A DNA stretch of 64,000 bases from RYN-133 sp963754285 (GTDB lineage: Bacteria > Actinomycetota > Actinomycetes > Mycobacteriales > Jatrophihabitantaceae), in contig CAVWFN010000020.1 in assembly GCA_963754285.1 (NCBI GenBank), forward strand, positions 287,947 to 351,946, in the 5' to 3' direction. Made by a program: the position numbers and the translations under genes. Positions 59,149 to 64,000 of the stretch are shown here, in pieces. The notes below the pieces were generated by a model. The model was not told the DNA's origin. It did no database searches and worked only from the letters and a program-made list of their open reading frames with translations. Positions within the stretch are counted from its first letter, which is position 1, and the number at the start of each line of letters is the position of its first letter.

Positions 59149-59627
59149 CACACTGCCAGAGCAAGACTGGCAGGTTCCCTGAAGGTCGCCAAGAGACGAA
59201 CCCCAGCAAAAATAAGGCGATCGTCATGATCGCGGCCGGCGGCGAACGCCGCCGAATTGGCTGGAACGGCGCCCATTGCCACCAAAACTGCTACCAAACG
59301 ATCTTGGTGCATTGGAAGATCACTTGCCTTGCTTCTCGTTATTGCGACGAATCGTCAGCATAGCTACGGATACTCGACAAGCCGCTGCGTCCATGACCCC
59401 GCACCACGCGGCCGCTAATGAACAGGAGCGGACGGGGAGCTGTCCGAGACTCATCTGCATCGCTCGAATCGTCAGCTATGGCAACGGATTCGCGCCTCGG
59501 TCCCGGTGCCTGGAATGTGGTGGACGCCCGCGCGGCTGCACGCAGCTCTTCGACGACGTGAACCGACCGCACCGCAAGACAGCTGCCGATCACCGGATGC
59601 GTCTTGTGTGACCGCGCGTGCCGTGCC
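59149..59627 (+). repeat. Long diverged direct repeat, copy B
   Basis: This is the partner of 53596-54080, same orientation, with the same order of conserved patches: cacactgccagagcaagac at the left end, about 38 identical bases ending in catgatc, the accaaaactgctaccaaac block, then gcggccgctaa to gtggtggac, and cgcgtgccgtg at the right end. It borders the right side of the lower-GC island and lies just before the RidA-IclR operon. Confidence 0.8.
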
Positions 59628-59674
59628 TGCGATCGACTCGCCAATCGCGCTCTCGAGCCGGAACGTGGTGCGGG

Positions 59675-60053
59675 TCAGGCCACCGCGACGACGTCGATCT
59701 CGACCAGGATGTCGAGCAGCGTCGATCCGACCGTGGTGCGCACCGGATACGGCTCGGGAACCTCCCGGCGGAAGGCGGCGTCGAACTCGGCGAAGTCGCG
59801 TGCCACGTCGGCAAGATGCACTGTGACCTTCACGACGTCGGCGAGCGTTCGGCCCCGGGCGGCGAGCACGGTCTGCAGGTTGCGCAGCACCTGGGTCGTC
59901 TGTTCGCCAACCGTCTGCCCGACCAGCTTCCGTCGGTGTCGTGCGGGCTCATCCCGGCGGTGAACATCAGCCGTTCACGACGGCGCCGTGGCTGTACGCG
60001 CCGCCGGGACGCGGTAGCCCGTCGTCGACGACGAACTTGTCGATCTGCGTCAT
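59675..60053 (-). CDS. ridA: RidA-family (YjgF/UK114) protein (frameshifted)
   Basis: A ~126-residue enamine/imine deaminase. The ATG at 60053 gives TQIDKFVVDDGLPRPGGAYS and HGAVVNG. Two single-base changes near 59970 and 59930 are needed to continue with MFTAGMSPHDTDG and TVGEQTTQVLRNLQTVLAARG. The family's end is intact: PYPVRTTVGSTLL with the catalytic Arg, then DILVEIDVVAVA. It removes reactive enamines from PLP enzymes, fitting the PLP enzyme gene upstream in the operon. Its ATG overlaps the IclR stop. Confidence 0.85.
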
Positions 60054-60863
60054 GTGGCCTCCATAGGGCGGTGCTCGTTGCGGTGGATCATCGACGTGGC
60101 GAGCTCGTCCGAGAGTGCTTTCGCGTGCCGGGATAGAGCGTCGAGCAAGGCGGCGCGTTCCTTGTCGGTGCCACCGAACCGGGCCAGCGGGATGAGCAAC
60201 TCATCGCAGCGACGTTCTCGCCCTTGGCGCCGAAGATCGGCACCGCCACGCAGAAGACGCCGGGCGTGTACTCGCCCTCGTCCTCGCCAAAGCCACGCAT
60301 CCTGATCTCGGCCAGTCCCTCTTCGAGCGCACTTGGCGTCGGGACTGTGCGCGAGGTGAATCGCTCGAACTTGACCTTGGCGATGCGCCGGCGGAACTCG
60401 GCCGGGTCGAGGTAGGCCAGCAACACCTTGCCGAGCCCGGAGGCGTACCCAGGCAGCCGCGTGCCGAACTGCGACACGAGCCGCAGTGGGTGGTCTCACA
60501 CCACCTTGGCGATGTAGACGTTGTCGACGCCCTCGAGCACGGCGAGCTGAACGGACTCGTTGACCTCGTCGCGTACCGCCTCGAGGTGCTTCAGCGCGAG
60601 CTGGGCCAACAAGTCAAGCTCGGAGAAGTCTGCGCGACCTGCCACAGTCGCAACCCGATGCGATAGCGGCGCGTGGGTTCGTGCAGGTAGATCCAGCCCT
60701 GGTCCATCAACGTGGCGAGCAGTGCATGCAGGCTGCTCTTCGGCAGGCCCAGGCCGTCGGACAGCGGGGGGAACGTCGCGCCGGCGGGACTCTCGGCGAG
60801 GACCTCGAGTACCTCCAGCACGCGACGAGCCGACTTGACCCCGCCTGTGTCGCTCTGCACCAT
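60050..60863 (-). CDS. IclR-family transcriptional regulator (several frameshifts)
   Basis: The ATG at 60863 follows an aggagg site. The N-terminal winged helix reads SARRVLEVLEVLAESPAGAT, then GLPKSSLHALLATLMDQGWI. The effector domain appears in other frames: GTRLPGYASGLGKVLLAYLD, EEGLAEIRMRGFGEDEGEY, and GGTDKERAALLDALSRHAKA. Breaks fall near 60625, 60490 and 60205. It probably regulates this catabolic operon and its own expression. The total length after repair (~270 residues) matches the family. Confidence 0.82.
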
Positions 60864-60871
60864 CGCTCCTC

Positions 60872-61659
60872 CTAAACGTCTGGCCGGCTCGTGCCCGGCG
60901 ATCGGAAACCGTCGAGTGGGAGCTGCCGTGCGTTCGACATGTCGTGGATCGGAATGACCTCGTCGCATTCGTGCAGGTACCGCCGGATCACCGCCCGGCA
61001 GGTCGCGGCGTCCTCGCAGATCCCGATCGGGTGACACCGGTCGAGATTCTCCTGGACAAACGCGGTTTCGAGCAGTCCGGTCGTGCCTTCCCCAGTGGTG
61101 ATCTTGAGCGCCGCCGATCCCGGATGGTGGCCGCCTGTCGTCTCGAAGACCACACCGGGGACGATCTCGACCGGCCCGTCGACACAGTCCAGGCGCGCGT
61201 CCACGGCGAGTTCGCGAAGCGCCGACCACCCGCGGCGGGTGAAGTACTGGTCGGCAGGCGGATGCCCGGGCGGGCCCTGGAGGAACTCGCGAACACCGGC
61301 CCGTGACAGGTAGAACTGCGCCCGCGGCAACAATGCGGCGTCGATCCGCCGGTGTGGTACGTGACGGTGTGGGTCACGGCGACGAAGTCGATGTCCGCGC
61401 CGTCGAGACCGGCAGAGGCCAACAGTTCGGGAAGCAGGCGCACGTCGCGGAACGGGTCGTGGGCCAGCAGGGCGTCGCGGTCCGAGGCGTCGAGGGGCAG
61501 CCCGGTGTCGACGAGCCCAATGCCGACGCCGTCGGTCACGATCCATACGTAGAACCCGAGATCGAGCTGCTCGGCGGCGGTGTCGCCGAGCAACGCGTAC
61601 GACCGCGGCACCGGCAGCGTGCCCGCGTGCAGAGGGTGCAGGCGGAATCGGCCGGTCAT
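60872..61659 (-). CDS. MBL-fold metallo-hydrolase, AHL-lactonase-like (frameshifted)
   Basis: A ~262-residue metallo-beta-lactamase-fold protein. Blocks include YVWIVTDGVGIGLVDTGLPL, ADIDFVAVTH, then after a frame change near 61345 AALLPRAQFYLSR, FTRRGWSALREL, GVVFETTGGHHPGSAALKI and EVIPIHDM. The usual metal motif HxHxDH reads HTVTYH here, so two metal ligands are missing or replaced. It lies between the PLP enzyme and the IclR gene; its ATG overlaps the upstream stop (ATGA). Hydrolysis of a lactone or ester intermediate is possible. Confidence 0.78.
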
Positions 61660-62824
61660 GTCGACCCGTTCGCTCGTGAGAGCACGTCGACGATGCGACG
61701 CCCGACCGTGGCGCCTTCGCCCGCATGCAGTCCCATCGGGTTAATGGTCAGTTCGTTGCGCCACGCGCCATCCTCGCCGATGTGGATGCGTGGCTCGCCG
61801 GTGTCGAGCCCGCGCACGACCTCGTTCGCGTCGAGCCCGGCGGCGGCGAAGTCGACGGTCAACACCGGCACGTCGAGGTGGTCGTTGTAATCGTCGCGGA
61901 CGACGAGGTCGGGACAGGCGGACAGCTCGGCGGCGCACGCGGTGAATTCGGTCCCGTAATGCGCGCGCCAACGATCGGGCTCGGCGACGAACTCACGCAG
62001 CGCGGTGAGCAGGCCCGCGATCTGCTCGCGACCCACCTTCATGCCGCGCCCGAGACCGTGCCTGCCACGTAGCGGTGATGCGCCGGTGACTCGGACGGTT
62101 GCCAGTGAGCTCCCGGATGTCCAACTCTTGCTGGTGCAATGAACGGCATCGACGAGGTCGGGACGCCCGCAGAGCAGGCCGGCGGTGTGCGGGCCGCGCA
62201 AACCCTTGCCGCCCGAGATCGCGATCAGGTCGGCGCCGTCGGTGAACATCCGGTGCAGGCGCGCCAACGGCGGCACGCTCATGGCGGCGTCCACGATGAC
62301 CGGCACACCGCGCTCATGAGCCGTTCGAGCGACCGTCGCCAGAGGCAGCAATTCGCCTGCAACGCCGGGACGCCAAAGCACGGCGACCGCTGAGTCGTCG
62401 AGTTCGCGGGCGAGTTCGTCGGGATAGGTCGAAGTGGGAAACCCGATCTCGGTCAGCTGCACGCCGACGGCCGTGATCGCGTGGTCGTAGGGGTCGCGGT
62501 GCGCGCGTTGCACGACGACCCGGCGCCCGCGCGCTGACGCAGGGAGGTCCTCCAGCCGCCTCGGCTCGTTCCCTGCGACGCATACCGCCGCCGCCAGGGT
62601 GAGGGCCGCCGACGCGCCACTGGTCACGTACGCAGCCGGAACACCAGCAGCTGGGCGATCTCACGGCCGGCGAGCTCCTCGAACTCGTCCATGCGCACGT
62701 TCGAACGGACGGCGTCGGCCATGGCTGCCAGGACGCCGTCGGACAGCGGCAGGCCGCCGAGGCGGGTCGCCGGTCCGACCGCGTTCACGATCGTGCGAAG
62801 TCCCAGCTGCTCGTAGATCCCCAT
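61656..62824 (-). CDS. SelA-like PLP-dependent enzyme (DgaE-type ammonia lyase-like; frameshifted)
   Basis: A ~390-residue fold-type I PLP protein. The ATG at 62824 gives GIYEQLGLRTIVNAVGPATR and the Gly/Ser-rich start typical of SelA-related proteins. After a frame change near 62640 come YVTSGASAALTLAAAVCVAG, VPVIVDAAMSVPPLARL and the PLP lysine in ISGGKGLRGPHTAGLL. The end is LTINPMGLHAGEGATVGRR. In other bacteria such proteins pair with an amidohydrolase of the type encoded just upstream here, for example in sugar-amine or amino-acid breakdown. The substrate is not known. Confidence 0.82.
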
Positions 62825-62849
62825 CCGCATCCCTCTGTCCGTCGTCACG

Positions 62850-64000
62850 TCAGCCGTCGGTCCTGCGGGCATCGAACACCACGGCGCCCGACTGCAGCGT
62901 CATGCGCGGCTGCAGCGACTGCTCCCCGCGAAGTTCGAAGCCCTGCGGATCGCTCATGAGCACCGGTCCTGTCGCGATCGAGAACACGGCGACGTCGGCC
63001 GGAGCGCCGGGGCGCAGCGACCCGATGCCGTCATCGGCAAGACGCGACGCTTGTGCCGGTCGGGCGGTGACGCGCGCGAGCACATCCTCGAGCCTCATAC
63101 CCAGCGCCAGCATCTTGTCCGCGACGAGGGGCAGGCCGTCCTTGACGAGCGAGCGGTAGCTGCGCCGCGCCGTGTCTTGGTCGACGACGTCTTCGCCGCC
63201 GGGCAGGTCCGAGTACGTGTGGACGTCGCTGCTGATCGTGTCGGGAAGGAAGCCGGCGCGAATCGCGGCACCGGCCCGGCGTGCGTCGAAACTGCCGCCA
63301 CCGTGCCCGACGTCGAAGAGAACGCCACGCTCGCGCGCGTCGACGGCAACGTCCCACAGGCGGTCTTGCTTCGTGGTAGGCGATCGCAGCCTCGGGATAG
63401 CCGCTGAAGCAGTGCGTGGCGATGTCCCCACCCCGCAGCGTGGCGAGGATGTCGGCGTAGGCGGCCGGCGCGGGCCCGACATGCACCATCAGCGGCCGGC
63501 TGACTACATCTGCCACCCGCCGCGCGCGGCGCAGCGCCTCGAGGGTGTTCTCGGCTCCGACATTCGCCGACGCGCGGACCTTCACGCCAAGGATCTCGGG
63601 GTGCCGGCCGATCGCGTCGATGCACGCCTGCTCGTCGACGTAGCCGAGTTGGCGCAGTTCGCCGGCGAGCAGGATGCTCGTGGTGCCGATGGCCGAGATG
63701 TTCACGAAGGCGCGCACCCGCAGCACGGCGCTGCGCAGCACGCCGGCAGCGAACGCGTCGTACAGATGGGCGCCGGCTGACCCCGCGTCGATCAGGGTCG
63801 TCACTCCCGTCCGCGGGCCTATAACGTTCGGGTCGACGCCGAGATCCTGGCCGGCGAAGACGTGGGTGTGCAGGTCGATCCATCCCGGTGTCACGAGCAA
63901 GCCGGTGGCGTCGACCACCCTGTCGGCGGCCGTCGGCTCGAAGGGATGGGCGAAGGTCGCGCCGTCGATGTGCAGGTCGCCGCGCGCGATCGTGCCGCGG
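62850..64000 (-). CDS. Amidohydrolase/deacetylase family metallohydrolase (5' partial, frameshifted)
   Basis: The gene runs off the right edge, so its start is missing. The metal site is VTPGWIDLHTHVFAG; a carboxylated-lysine candidate lies in LGVKVRAS, and other blocks are MVHVGPAPAAY, DIATHCFSGYP, then after a frame change near 63378 RGVLFDVGHGGGSFDARRA, DTISSDVHTYSD and FELRGEQSLQPRMTLQSGAV. This matches the EF_0837-like amidohydrolases found beside SelA-like enzymes. It is the first known gene of the minus-strand operon. Confidence 0.83.

Noticed and set aside
53596..59627. tRNA-derived att sites in the long direct repeats
   Set aside because: No cloverleaf or T-loop consensus is visible in either copy, and no integrase lies between them.

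Overview
The window looks like chromosomal DNA of a high-GC Gram-positive actinobacterium. Support comes from GC-rich third codon positions, many GTG/TTG starts, an F420-dependent luciferase-like oxidoreductase, a HbhA-like Lys/Ala-rich protein, and CGNR, DinB (DUF664) and DUF2786 proteins. I see no rRNA, tRNA, CRISPR array or replication origin.

Layout. 1-8.2 kb: end of an HD-GYP/LuxR regulator, NTF2-like and DsrE-like proteins, a complete peptide ABC importer (binding protein, two permeases, fused double ATPase) and a secreted protein. 8.2-18 kb: zinc-ribbon protein, aldo/keto reductase, bidirectional terminator, HbhA-like protein, F420 oxidoreductase, diguanylate cyclase, a GcvT-like/CrtI-like oxidoreductase pair and a secreted TAP-type peptidase. 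18.4-19.7 kb: an IS3-family element with damaged frames. 19.7-23.9 kb: the most unusual locus, a His-Xaa-Ser (hxsA-hxsD-hxsB-hxsC) peptide-modification cassette. Its four genes overlap end to start. HxsA carries 13 HxS triplets between a signal peptide and a C-terminal membrane anchor, and a small secreted protein of unknown family lies just upstream. 24-42 kb: a catabolic region with a second peptide importer, several peptidases and amidohydrolases (HDAC-like, DmpA, CocE/S15, PtrB), a Rieske oxygenase with a sarcosine-oxidase-like flavoprotein, an acyl-CoA ligase with an enoyl-CoA hydratase, and an amidohydrolase. 42-49 kb: small metabolic genes (GNAT, epimerase, CGNR regulator, DinB, PatB-type lyase, esterase, cupin, NmrA, TetR). 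49-54 kb: a decayed AbiEi-like antitoxin, a HipBA toxin-antitoxin pair with three palindromic operator candidates, and hypothetical and DUF2786 proteins. 53.6-59.6 kb: a lower-GC island with a two-component system and a coiled-coil membrane protein, flanked by two diverged ~480-bp direct repeats. 59.7-64 kb: a minus-strand operon (amidohydrolase, SelA-like PLP enzyme, MBL-fold hydrolase, IclR regulator, RidA) running off the right edge.

How the genes may work together (inference): two peptide importers, several peptidases and N-methyl-amine type oxidative enzymes suggest scavenging of peptides or modified amino acids. The hxs cassette should make and display a post-translationally modified His-rich surface peptide.

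Caution on quality: about 25 genes are interrupted by single-base shifts, often several per gene, while neighbours such as the first importer and hxsADBC are open throughout. This pattern fits assembly indels better than gene decay. Such genes are typed CDS and called 'frameshifted', with the span covering the restored gene. Type 'pseudogene' is kept for sequences I think are truly decayed.
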